DNA from: a virus
DNA: 37,013 nt
Strand: one strand, 5' to 3'
IMG/VR virus record: IMGVR_UViG_3300017788_000077
Span: 1 to 37,013 of that record
The notes beneath the pieces were generated by a model. It was not told where the DNA came from. It saw only the letters and a program-made list of their open reading frames with translations, and ran no database searches. The translations under genes and the position numbers were made by a program. How positions within the stretch are numbered: the first letter of the stretch is position 1; each line of letters opens with the position of its first letter. Of this stretch, positions 1 through 9,059 are shown one piece after another.

Positions 1-3000
1 AGTTGTGGCCACTGTATTGAACACGTTTTGAGTGGTTAGTGCACCAACCAACGTGCCGCTATTGATAGTGGTAGTACCACCATTGCTGCTACCGATGTTT
101 ACGTTAGTAGTTGAACTGGCTGCTGCTCCAGTTCCAATGTTTAATGTTTTTGTAGTAGCGGCAGCAGTGACGCCTGTGGCAATATTATAGGTGCTAGCGC
201 CTGTGCTACCTCCAAACATGTTTACAGTTTGTGCTGCTGTGGCTGTATTACCCACGTTCCAGGTAGTAGCAGCATTGGCTAAATTGACGGTGCCGGTTAC
301 AGCGTTCATCCATGTCACTGTACCAGTAGTCACGTTTGTTGTTATAGTTGCTGTACCACCTGTGCCGTTGCCGTTTAAAGTTAATGTACTATTTCCTGAA
401 GTCGTTCCTATATTAACTGCTGCGGCTGCACCACCGATATTGGTAGTACTGGCACCGCCTGTGGCTAAGTTTATAGTTCCTGTTGTTGTTCCGGTATATA
501 GATTAATCGTACCTGTAGTGACATCACTGGTTAGACTAATAGTACCGCCAGTAGTAGATCCTATCTTAAACGTGTTGGCTGTAATAGCCGGACCAAATGT
601 CAGCGTGCTGGCTGCTGCTGCAGAAGTTGCTAGATTAACTGCTGTGGCTACACCAAATGCGTTAACTGTGGTGCTGACTGTGTTCCATAGATTAACAGTA
701 GTCTGCGTACCTACTACTGTGGGATTACCTATGGTCAGCGTCCCAGAGTTGGCTCCTAGAGCGACTGTGGTTCCTGCTCCTGCAATGTTGACTGTGGTAG
801 CGTTGCCGTTGAACACGTTAGCTGTAGCAGCATTAGTGGCTAATGTAGCAGTACCTGTGGTGGCATTACCTCTGATAGTTAGCGTGCTGTCACCAGCAGT
901 AGTGCCTAGATTTAACGCTGCGGCTGCGCCACCAACGTTTATGGTGCCTGCACCACCTGTGGCTAAATTCACCGTGCCTGTGCTGACGCTAGTATAGATG
1001 TTGACCACTCCTGTGGTCACATCTGTGGTTAGGTTAATCGTTCCACCAGCTGTGCTTCCAATCTTAAATGTGTTTGCTGTAATAGCAGGACCAAATGTCA
1101 GTGTGCTAGCAGATGCAGCGCCGGTTGCGACGTTAACTCCTGTGGCTACACCAAATATATTGCCTGTAGTAGCATTAGTGTTGATGATGTTAGCCGTAGT
1201 CATCGAAGTGACTAAATCAAGAGTCGTATTGTTGGCGCTAGGGGTAACACTTAGACGTGTGGTTGCTGCTTGGGCGCCAGTTCCTGATGCTAGAGTAGTG
1301 CCTGTGGCAAATGTGATTGAGCCGCCTGTGGCGTTACCTGTGCTTAGACCACCTTGTAGTTGTAAGTTAGCTGCGACAATGTTTGTACCCGCGCCGTCTG
1401 TAGCACGAATGATTTTAGCTGTGGGTGTCGCTGAACTTGTATTATTACCTACAACTAGATCAGTAGATGGATTAACAACAATGCTGGCTGTGCCTTGATT
1501 AGTGATAAATGCTGTAGCGTTGTTGTCACCGATGCGTAATGTATCAGCATTGACTAAAACATCACCTGTGCCGTCTGGTTGGATAGTGATATTGCCGTTT
1601 GCGCCGTTGGCTATAGTAATAGAACCCGAGTTAGTTCCGCTGTTAGTATTAAGTGTTAAATCACCCGTGCCGTTTGTGGTAATAGTTGCAGCAGCGTTTG
1701 AATCTCCAATACGAACTGTGTCAGCTGTTAGATAAACGTCTCCTGTTCCGTTGGGCGCAATTTCAATATTACCGTTAGTGCCATTATTGATTAAAATGGT
1801 GCCGCTGTTGGTTCCATTATTTGTGCTTAATGTTAAATTAGCAGTACCTTGGGTTGTGATAGTCGTTGCTGTATTGTTAGCGCCAACTTGTAAAGAATTT
1901 AGGTTTAACTTTAATGTTTGTGCAGCCGCTGCACCAGCAATCATTTGTCTAATGATGAAATCAAAATCTTCGCTTGTTGCTGTTACATCTGTGACCACAG
2001 ATTCGATTGTGGTTCCGATTTCGTTATTGCCGTTGGTTGTTTCTGTGATTAACTGGATTCCAGTGCCGATGCCATTTGCAGGAGTACCAGATGTAGTATG
2101 TGTAACGATTATTGGAAAACTTACAGCGTTATTAGATCCGTCGTCTTGGGTAAATGTAATAGTGTTAGGTACATTTACAGTGCTTGCATTGATAGTGACT
2201 GTATCTCCGCTAGCGTCACCGAGCGTGGTATTTCCATCCACTGTTAAATTATTATTGATGCTGGTCGTGCCAGTGGCAGCACCGATTTCTAAAGTGGTAG
2301 CTGCCCCGGCAAAGTTTACGGTAGTAGCTACTGTGTTATATAAATTTTGAGTAGTCTGTGTACCTACTACTGTAGGATTACCTATGGTCAGCGTTCCCGA
2401 GTTAGCGCCAATGTTTACCGTGGTGCCTGCACCAAACAAGTTGCCTGTGGTGGCAATCGTGTTAAACACGTTGGCTGTGGTCATTGCTGTTATTAAATCT
2501 AATGTGGTTGCAGCAGAGCTTTGTGCTAAAGTCATGCGTGTCACTGCGGTATTAGTCACGTCGCCAGTTGAATCAGTAGTGCCGGTTTGGAAATTAATCA
2601 CACCGGTTGTGCCTGTGCCTGTTGACAATCCTGGACGGATAGTTAATGCGGCTCCGCCAATGTTTGTACCAACACCATTTTCTCCTTTGATCACAGCACT
2701 CACCGGTGATGTGCTGGCTTCGCTAGATCCAATAGTAACGTTTCTGTTACGCAACAACAGTGTGCTTTCTTTTATTATTGTTCCAGCTCTTGCTAAATTT
2801 GTCTGAGTAGTTGCTGTTGAAATTTTAAACACAAAACTCTGGCTGGATAACCCTGCTGTAGTTACGGGCCATGTCCCGTTTAGTGCTGTTACACCCGAGC
2901 TAGCAATAGTAATTTGATCGCCAGTGTTAATACCTAAACTGCGAGGAGTGTCTGTAAATGCTATAGGATTAGTAGCAGTAATGATTCCTGTTACGTTAGC

Positions 3001-6000
3001 ACTGAGATAAACCCTAGTTGCGCCAACTCCGGTCACATAAGTACCTGCAGGAATAAACGCATTACCTTGTACTAACATTCCAGCACGGACACCTGTGGTG
3101 CTGGCAAAACGTAAAAATCCTTCGTTATTGGCGCTGTTAGTTGCTAGAGCGATACCTGTCGCACCGATAAACACAGTACCAGATCCTGCAGTTGTGCCTA
3201 TTAGTACTCCTGTGTTCGAATAAGTGAATGTTGTAGCATTGCTGACAGTCACTGATGCATTAATTGCATTAAATCCGCTGTCACTGGTGCAGACGATAGT
3301 CACTGTGTCGCCGTTAGTTAGTCCGTGATTGTCTGTCGTCACTATAGTAGCTATGTTAGAGCCGTTTCTATCCACAGTACTAATAGTGGCATTTAAACCA
3401 ATATTAGCTGTTACTAACACATTCAAAGAACCGCCAGTAGTATAACTCTTGACGTTAGCGGTTAGATCTTGAGAAGCTGCGCTACTACCGATATAAATCG
3501 CTTCAGCATCTCCTCCCACATTTAGAGCATTTGCATTTGAATTAAACACGTTAGCTGCGCTGGTACTTGATGTACCCACTGTGGCGCCTGTAGTGTTAAT
3601 CACATCTGCTATAGTAAGTTTAGAACTCCACTGTGGTTCGGTACCGGTACTGGTCATTACGGTATCAGCGACATCAATATTTAGAGTATTAAGAGTTGTT
3701 GCTGCGCTGGCATACAACATATCGCCGATACCATAGCTAGCAATATTAGTTCCGCCTCGATTAACAGGCACATTACTGGTCAAGTTGCTGGGATTTAAGA
3801 AATAGCTCGAATCATAGGTATCAAGTGTACCTGCATCAATAACACCTGCTTTGATCAATACCTGTCCTGCAGACAGGCTATCTCCGGTGCCTACGCTAAA
3901 CTGTGTAGTATTGAAACTAGCCACACCTGTGGTAGAATATCCTCCAGCGCCCCCAGTCTTGTCTGCTTTGGCTACGTCGAATGTTAGGTCTCCGTAGAAC
4001 GGGCTAGAACCTGATCCTGTGATTGACAGCACACTGTCTACGGCAATTTGTGCGCTTTTTACCGCTGTAGCCCAGGTTGAATCTCCCCTTAGGAACGTTG
4101 AGCTATTGGCTGTACCTGTGGCTAATCTTGATGTCGCTATAATACCTGAAATGATGTTGCTGGCATCAATATTCGTGGTTACCAGGCTGTTCCAATTATC
4201 ACGAACTGTTGAGCTAGTATTAACCGTTCCTATAGCCTTGATAGTGGCGTTGGTTAATGTGATGGTACCTGTGCCCACGGCAGTGATATTTGCTTCGCTA
4301 AGGGTGATACCTGCGGTACTGTTTAGAGCATCTGCACGCAGTGGATGTATGGTAAAGCTATTAGTGGTCACACTACCTACAAACCAATAGGTGTTTTCTG
4401 TGATCTGTACAGCGTCCACTGAAGGTAAGTTACTGCCTTTGATCCTAAATGCATCTCCAGTCAAGAATCCATGCGCTGGAAATGTCAATGTGTTTTTAGT
4501 AGTATCAACGACACGCCTAGTCAGTGTATGACCTGCTCCTGTAGATGTTGCAAGTGCTATGATAGTGGCAAGATTATAAGCAGTATAAAGTTCAACAGTC
4601 GTAGAATTGATAACTTTGACATAATAAACATTATTAGTTATTAGTCCCCCGACCGCGGGATCTACTCCAGGATTGTACTGCACTGGATCACCATTGGTAA
4701 ATCCGTGTGCTGCTAGGGTTGTGATCCTGTTTAGAAGAGTATCAACACCACCTCCACTGCCTGTTGACGTTGCATCAAAAGTAGCAACTACCGTGGTTGT
4801 AGCAGTACCAGTTAATACTGTGCTAGAATTGTGTTCAATAAGATCAGGAGCGCCATTGGTAGCGACGAACGTCTGCCCTCCTAGAAGATTCATGTATATG
4901 CGTTTTTCAACTGCGCTGACTGTGATTTGGAATCCAGATCCGCCTCCGCCTAGATATGTATTGCTAGCAGAAAGAGTGTTGCTGCCGCCTGTGCTAGAAT
5001 AATTCGCGCCACCGAATACTACATCTACGTTAGTAACTGCACCTGCTGCTACAGTGATATCTGCTAGAGCACCTACGCCGCTACCTGTAACATTGGTCAA
5101 TGGTACGCGAGTATATGTGCCATTAGTATAACCGCTACCTCCAGTTAACCCTGTTAAGTTATTGACTGCGGTAATAACTCCCGGTCTATACTCAGTAAAT
5201 TCTCCTTGGCTTAGAGAGTCAGCTGCTGTGATAACCGATCGCACGGTACCTGTTTCTGCGGATGGTGCGAAGAATTTTAATGTAGCTGTGGTAGTAGCTG
5301 CTACAGTGGAAGCTGCAGGAAATGTTATAGTAAAGGTCCTTGGATCAACAGCCATATTAACTGTGGTAATCTTTGAACCTTTTGGTATGGTACCACCCGT
5401 GTCAAATACAAATTGACCTGTGGCTATAGTGCCGGACAAGCCGGCCGCGGGCACGCTGCCAGTCATCGTGGTCACGGCTGCTGCACCATCTAGAGTAGCA
5501 GTAGCGGTAGTGTCAGCTGCGGTGGCACTGTCTGCGGCTATATTCGAATAATAAAATTCTGTTGAACTGGTTACTGTGACATATTCTGTATCATCATAAC
5601 TATCAGTACCGGCATCAATCTTAACAGCATTGCCTGTGGAAAAATTATGTGCAGCAGTAGTAGTTAGATAAACTTCATTATTATATCTAAATGCTGAGCT
5701 GATTGAGCCGGCGGTATAAGTTGGAGAGCTGGTAGGATCTAATATCAGATATTGACCATTGGTTGATGCTCTTAGGAAGTAGTTAGAGCTTGAACTAGAA
5801 GCTACTGTAGCGACACTGACGGTAACCGTGGTGTTAGTGTCGCTAGGAGTTCTATCTCCGGCGATGATCAGTGTGTCGGCACCTGTGGTAAATGCTGTAT
5901 TAAATGTGCCAAATACACTGCCTACAATGATGCTGGTAGCACTGGTATAACTAGATTTCAATATGCCGCTGGCACCGCCGTAGTAGATCGTTCCTTGAAC

Positions 6001-8991
6001 TGTGGCAGTACCAGGATTGATGTTAGAAAATACTTCAAAACTACCGGCGCTGCTGCGATCCACCAGCCAAACACCGTTGTATGCTGAAGGAGTAACGCCT
6101 TCTAAGAGCACATATGTGTCTTTGGTCACGGTAATTGCGCCGCTGTGTGTAACTGTGAAACTATTCGCGCCGCTGGTAATAGCGGTAGTCGCAGTATTAC
6201 CGACAGTCTGTATGACGGTAGCACCTACCGAAGCAGTGACAGCAGAGCTGATGGTCAGTTCTTGTTGCTGGAAGTTTTCAGTGGCGATATCTCCAGCCAA
6301 TATATCGCTGGCTGGTATATCATTTACCTGCGACAATCGACTGTCTAGACCGCTGGAACTAAAGTTAGTAAAACTACGGCTAGTAGGAATCAAATCTGCG
6401 TTGATCTGTCCGTTTGAATTTAACTGTACTAGAGATCCCGGTACAGCATTAGTGCTGACGTTTTTATCTAGAACATTGCCCAAACGATTCTGAGCAAAGC
6501 TATAGACTGCTAGTTGGGTGCTGATGCGGCTGTCTTTAGGACCTCCAGTTTCATTTTCACCTAAGTCGACGTCTGTGCTGATAGTTTCAACTGTAACTCC
6601 GCCTACACCCAGGCGCAGCACGTCTAAGGTATCAACTGTGATCTTGTTCGTAAACGTTACGTTACCAGTCCTGTTAAAGGCAGTGATAAATGTCCCGACT
6701 TTAAAATCACCTAGCTCGTTGGTTCCTGATGTATAAACTCGACCAGCGTTCTGTGATACTTGTTCGTATTCTGGAACAGTCTGACCACCGTTCTGAGGCA
6801 ATGCATTATAATCTGTGCCCGATCCTGCATATTCCCAGGTATGCGCAGATGAGTTGGTAATACTGGGCCTATGGAACCAAATCTTTTTACCCGGGAGTGT
6901 AGCTGTGCTGGTAAATGTTCCTCCTGTGATAGTTGGAAGGATTTGAAATCTAGCGCCATAGAGATCTGTTCGAGATGCTACAGAACTCACTGTGTATGAT
7001 ACACCTATACCGTTTCGTGTCACGATAGTGCTTGCCGCTGCAAATTGATTTCTAGTTTCAGTAAGACCAATGGTAACTTTGTTTATAGAAACTACTAATT
7101 CTCTAGTGCCGGCATTATAGCTGTAAACATAAGCATTATTGGGAAATCCGCTGGTCAATCCTGTTAAAACATCTCCGGCAACAAATGTGTAACCGCTAGG
7201 ACTTCCTAATGCTAAAGTTAAAGTTTGAAAAGTGTTATGTGTTTCAATGACTTCTCCAACAAACATTTCATAATCTTGTTTACGAAGTTTTTGTGTGCCT
7301 AAACCAACAGCAAGAATGTCAACATCTCTAGTTAAGCTGTCGTCATAGGCAAGACTGAATGTGTTTAATGTTAAAAATTTAATATAAAATACATCACCAT
7401 TAAAAATTCCGCCTAGTTCTGTTCCACCGTTGCTGTCGTAGGTAACTGCATCACCATTGTTAAATCCGTGACCAACAATGGTAAAAATATTTGTTCCTGC
7501 ATTGACATCGGTAGCAGCATCAAAATTTACTTCAAGGAAACTAAGAAGATTGCTTTTATATGTGCTGGTAAGATCGGCGTTAGTGCTTGGATCATATATT
7601 CTAACCACAAATTCTTCAACTGGACCGTCGGGTCTACTAAAACCGAATGCTGTTATAGTCTGTATGCTTCCGACAGTACCTGTCGTACCTATATAACCTT
7701 GATCGAATGCAAATACATTTGGACTGTATCCGTTAGATCTTAGTGCATATACACCAAAGTTTGTGGCAGAGTTAGTGATAGAACAATAACCTCCGCTTTG
7801 TGTGTAGCAGCCGTTTAACATGAAAATCTGGAAGCAGCTAACGATCTGTACGTAAGCATCGTTGATAACACGCCATCCTGTACCACCAAAGCTTAACATA
7901 GTAAAGGCATTGGCAACCATCGACTTTCCTTGTTCAGGTGCCGGACCACTTACAGGATTTTCTGCTTCTATCTGATTAGTGGGAGTATTAGGTGTAACAA
8001 CCTTTGATCCGTCAACTAGTACACCATTACCTCCTAAGAAACTAATCAATGAACAGTTTTGAATATATGGAGATTGGCTGATTAAAGGCTTAGTTGTAGG
8101 TAAGTATGTATAACCTACTCTAGAACAATTAATATCTAAAGGGTCATCAAATGCTACAGCATAAGCAAATGTATAGCTAGGCACGCCGCTGGCTAAACCG
8201 TCTCGAAAGGTAAATTCTCCAAAATAGCAACCATTTCGTACACGTAATAAATCTAATCCTGGATTCAGTGGACGGATATTAACCGAACGTAAGCTATCGC
8301 CTTTCACGGTAACATTGTCAGGAACGATGATGGGATTATCGATATAATAATCGCCAGCACCTACGATGACGTTTACTCGAGTCCCGTTGACTGCGCTGCC
8401 TGAAGTATAGACCAATCCGGACGCTATTTGTAACGCACGTTTAATAGTTAGCACTGGTGCTGTAATACCATCATTGCCATCATTACCTTTGGTTGCTGAT
8501 ACATAGACTCGATTGCTACCGAAAGTATCGGCGTCTGTCCAATTTAATTGTCCGGATCCGTCGGTTCTTAATATCTGATTTAACCCACCTGTGGCAGTAG
8601 GTAATGTCAGTGTATAATTTCCTGCTAGGCTGTTAGGTGCTTTGATACCTGCAAAGTTAGTGCCGCTGCCTGTGGCTTCTTTCATTTGCAGCGTTTTAGC
8701 GTTTTCAATGGCAGTGTTTTGTGTTAAGCTAACTTGTGTGCTGGTTAACGTGGCCACAGTGGTGCCGTCTGCTACTGCGGTGATTGTACCGTCAGTGCCG
8801 GTGTCTGTGACAGTAACTTCTGTATTATTTTTAAAAATTGTCGATGTAATATCTAAGATGCTGTTGTCATCTTTTTTTACATAAACTTTACCGTCTGCGG
8901 TGTTGAGGGCAAATTCGCCCGCATCGAGTTGTCCGGCTGTTGGTGCTGTGCCAGCTACGCCGCTTCGTTTGTGTCTAATTTTTGTTGCCAT
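1..8991 (-). CDS. Giant tail-fibre/adhesin-like virion protein, C-terminus outside window
   Basis: An open minus-strand frame runs without a stop from ATG at 8991 to the left edge: 2997 codons, incomplete. AGGA lies about 9 nt before the ATG. The N-terminus (MATKIRHKRSGVAG, then LDAGEFALNTADGKVYVKKD) is of the kind that starts many phage fibre proteins. Near residues 170-250 follows a right-handed beta-helix (pectin-lyase-like) block, VYVSATKGNDGNDG...GAGDYYIDNPI...VKGDSLRS. A long Ser/Thr/Gly/Ala-rich beta region comes next. The last 900 or so residues are degenerate short repeats such as TTGTINLATGG and STLTFGPAITANTFKIGS. It lies 68 bases after the related 1367-aa fibre gene and is probably co-transcribed with it. 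Role inferred: host-recognition fibre or other surface appendage on the virion. Its low complexity creates many long antisense frames with no coding meaning. Confidence 0.8.
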   Translation of the reverse strand, partial: MATKIRHKRSGVAGTAPTAGQLDAGEFALNTADGKVYVKKDDNSILDITSTIFKNNTEVTVTDTGTDGTITAVADGTTVATLTSTQVSLTQNTAIENAKTLQMKEATGSGTNFAGIKAPNSLAGNYTLTLPTATGGLNQILRTDGSGQLNWTDADTFGSNRVYVSATKGNDGNDGITAPVLTIKRALQIASGLVYTSGSAVNGTRVNVIVGAGDYYIDNPIIVPDNVTVKGDSLRSVNIRPLNPGLDLLRVRNGCYFGEFTFRDGLASGVPSYTFAYAVAFDDPLDINCSRVGYTYLPTTKPLISQSPYIQNCSLISFLGGNGVLVDGSKVVTPNTPTNQIEAENPVSGPAPEQGKSMVANAFTMLSFGGTGWRVINDAYVQIVSCFQIFMLNGCYTQSGGYCSITNSATNFGVYALRSNGYSPNVFAFDQGYIGTTGTVGSIQTITAFGFSRPDGPVEEFVVRIYDPSTNADLTSTYKSNLLSFLEVNFDAATDVNAGTNIFTIVGHGFNNGDAVTYDSNGGTELGGIFNGDVFYIKFLTLNTFSLAYDDSLTRDVDILAVGLGTQKLRKQDYEMFVGEVIETHNTFQTLTLALGSPSGYTFVAGDVLTGLTSGFPNNAYVYSYNAGTRELVVSINKVTIGLTETRNQFAAASTIVTRNGIGVSYTVSSVASRTDLYGARFQILPTITGGTFTSTATLPGKKIWFHRPSITNSSAHTWEYAGSGTDYNALPQNGGQTVPEYEQVSQNAGRVYTSGTNELGDFKVGTFITAFNRTGNVTFTNKITVDTLDVLRLGVGGVTVETISTDVDLGENETGGPKDSRISTQLAVYSFAQNRLGNVLDKNVSTNAVPGSLVQLNSNGQINADLIPTSRSFTNFSSSGLDSRLSQVNDIPASDILAGDIATENFQQQELTISSAVTASVGATVIQTVGNTATTAITSGANSFTVTHSGAITVTKDTYVLLEGVTPSAYNGVWLVDRSSAGSFEVFSNINPGTATVQGTIYYGGASGILKSSYTSATSIIVGSVFGTFNTAFTTGADTLIIAGDRTPSDTNTTVTVSVATVASSSSSNYFLRASTNGQYLILDPTSSPTYTAGSISSAFRYNNEVYLTTTAAHNFSTGNAVKIDAGTDSYDDTEYVTVTSSTEFYYSNIAADSATAADTTATATLDGAAAVTTMTGSVPAAGLSGTIATGQFVFDTGGTIPKGSKITTVNMAVDPRTFTITFPAASTVAATTTATLKFFAPSAETGTVRSVITAADSLSQGEFTEYRPGVITAVNNLTGLTGGSGYTNGTYTRVPLTNVTGSGVGALADITVAAGAVTNVDVVFGGANYSSTGGSNTLSASNTYLGGGGSGFQITVSAVEKRIYMNLLGGQTFVATNGAPDLIEHNSSTVLTGTATTTVVATFDATSTGSGGGVDTLLNRITTLAAHGFTNGDPVQYNPGVDPAVGGLITNNVYYVKVINSTTVELYTAYNLATIIALATSTGAGHTLTRRVVDTTKNTLTFPAHGFLTGDAFRIKGSNLPSVDAVQITENTYWFVGSVTTNSFTIHPLRADALNSTAGITLSEANITAVGTGTITLTNATIKAIGTVNTSSTVRDNWNSLVTTNIDASNIISGIIATSRLATGTANSSTFLRGDSTWATAVKSAQIAVDSVLSITGSGSSPFYGDLTFDVAKADKTGGAGGYSTTGVASFNTTQFSVGTGDSLSAGQVLIKAGVIDAGTLDTYDSSYFLNPSNLTSNVPVNRGGTNIASYGIGDMLYASAATTLNTLNIDVADTVMTSTGTEPQWSSKLTIADVINTTGATVGTSSTSAANVFNSNANALNVGGDAEAIYIGSSAASQDLTANVKSYTTGGSLNVLVTANIGLNATISTVDRNGSNIATIVTTDNHGLTNGDTVTIVCTSDSGFNAINASVTVSNATTFTYSNTGVLIGTTAGSGTVFIGATGIALATNSANNEGFLRFASTTGVRAGMLVQGNAFIPAGTYVTGVGATRVYLSANVTGIITATNPIAFTDTPRSLGINTGDQITIASSGVTALNGTWPVTTAGLSSQSFVFKISTATTQTNLARAGTIIKESTLLLRNRNVTIGSSEASTSPVSAVIKGENGVGTNIGGAALTIRPGLSTGTGTTGVINFQTGTTDSTGDVTNTAVTRMTLAQSSAATTLDLITAMTTANVFNTIATTGNLFGAGTTVNIGANSGTLTIGNPTVVGTQTTQNLYNTVATTVNFAGAATTLEIGAATGTTSINNNLTVDGNTTLGDASGDTVTINASTVNVPNTITFTQDDGSNNAVSFPIIVTHTTSGTPANGIGTGIQLITETTNGNNEIGTTIESVVTDVTATSEDFDFIIRQMIAGAAAAQTLKLNLNSLQVGANNTATTITTQGTANLTLSTNNGTNSGTILINNGTNGNIEIAPNGTGDVYLTADTVRIGDSNAAATITTNGTGDLTLNTNSGTNSGSITIANGANGNITIQPDGTGDVLVNADTLRIGDNNATAFITNQGTASIVVNPSTDLVVGNNTSSATPTAKIIRATDGAGTNIVAANLQLQGGLSTGNATGGSITFATGTTLASGTGAQAATTRLSVTPSANNTTLDLVTSMTTANIINTNATTGNIFGVATGVNVATGAASASTLTFGPAITANTFKIGSTAGGTINLTTDVTTGVVNIYTSVSTGTVNLATGGAGTINVGGAAAALNLGTTAGDSTLTIRGNATTGTATLATNAATANVFNGNATTVNIAGAGTTVALGANSGTLTIGNPTVVGTQTTVNLWNTVSTTVNAFGVATAVNLATSAAAASTLTFGPAITANTFKIGSTTGGTISLTSDVTTGTINLYTGTTTGTINLATGGASTTNIGGAAAAVNIGTTSGNSTLTLNGNGTGGTATITTNVTTGTVTWMNAVTGTVNLANAATTWNVGNTATAAQTVNMFGGSTGASTYNIATGVTAAATTKTLNIGTGAAASSTTNVNIGSSNGGTTTINSGTLVGALTTQNVFNTVATT
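361..1155 (-). repeat. About 0.5-kb tandem module inside the giant fibre gene (period 498 nt)
   Basis: The stretch near 361-655 matches 859-1153 at a constant offset of 498 nt (166 codons). For example the GGACCAAATGTCAG block starts at 590 and again at 1088. Both copies encode STLTFGPAITANTFKIGS followed by a run of TTG(T/V)(I/V)N(L/I) repeats. A third, partial relative (TLTIGNPTVVGTQTT then an NTV(A/S)TTVN motif) is found near 2320-2400, and a cousin occurs in the neighbouring fibre gene near 9600-9720. The period is a multiple of three, so modules can be gained or lost in frame. Confidence 0.75.
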
Positions 8992-9009
8992 GTTATCATC
9001 CTATATAGG

Positions 9010-9057
9010 TACGGGTCAGGCCTTTCGGCGCCCTGCGGGTCAAGTCTTACGACGCCC
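9010..9057 (-). repeat. Tandem pair of 24-nt hairpins with GNRA loops between the fibre genes
   Basis: Two adjacent 24-nt units (9057-9034 and 9033-9010, read on the minus strand) match at 19 of 24 positions. Each folds as GGG, C, a 3-bp stem, a tetraloop, the closing stem, a short bulge, GA, then CCC. The inner stem is GTC/GAC with loop GTAA in the first and GCC/GGC with loop GAAA in the second. The T-A to C-G swap preserves pairing, and both loops fit GNRA. The pair fills most of the 68-base gap between the stop at 9060 and the ATG at 8991, and is far more GC-rich than its surroundings. It may be an mRNA processing, stability or translation signal; no T-run follows, so it is not a simple terminator. 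Confidence 0.7.
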
Positions 9058-9059
9058 AA

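Noticed and set aside
191-8884. Many long plus-strand open frames opposite the giant fibre gene (for example 191-997, 998-1498, 1751-2350)
   Set aside because: They are Val/Pro/Leu-rich mirror images of Thr/Asn/Gly/Ala repeats, lack ribosome sites and follow the repeat pattern of the real minus-strand gene, whose frame is open for 2997 codons.
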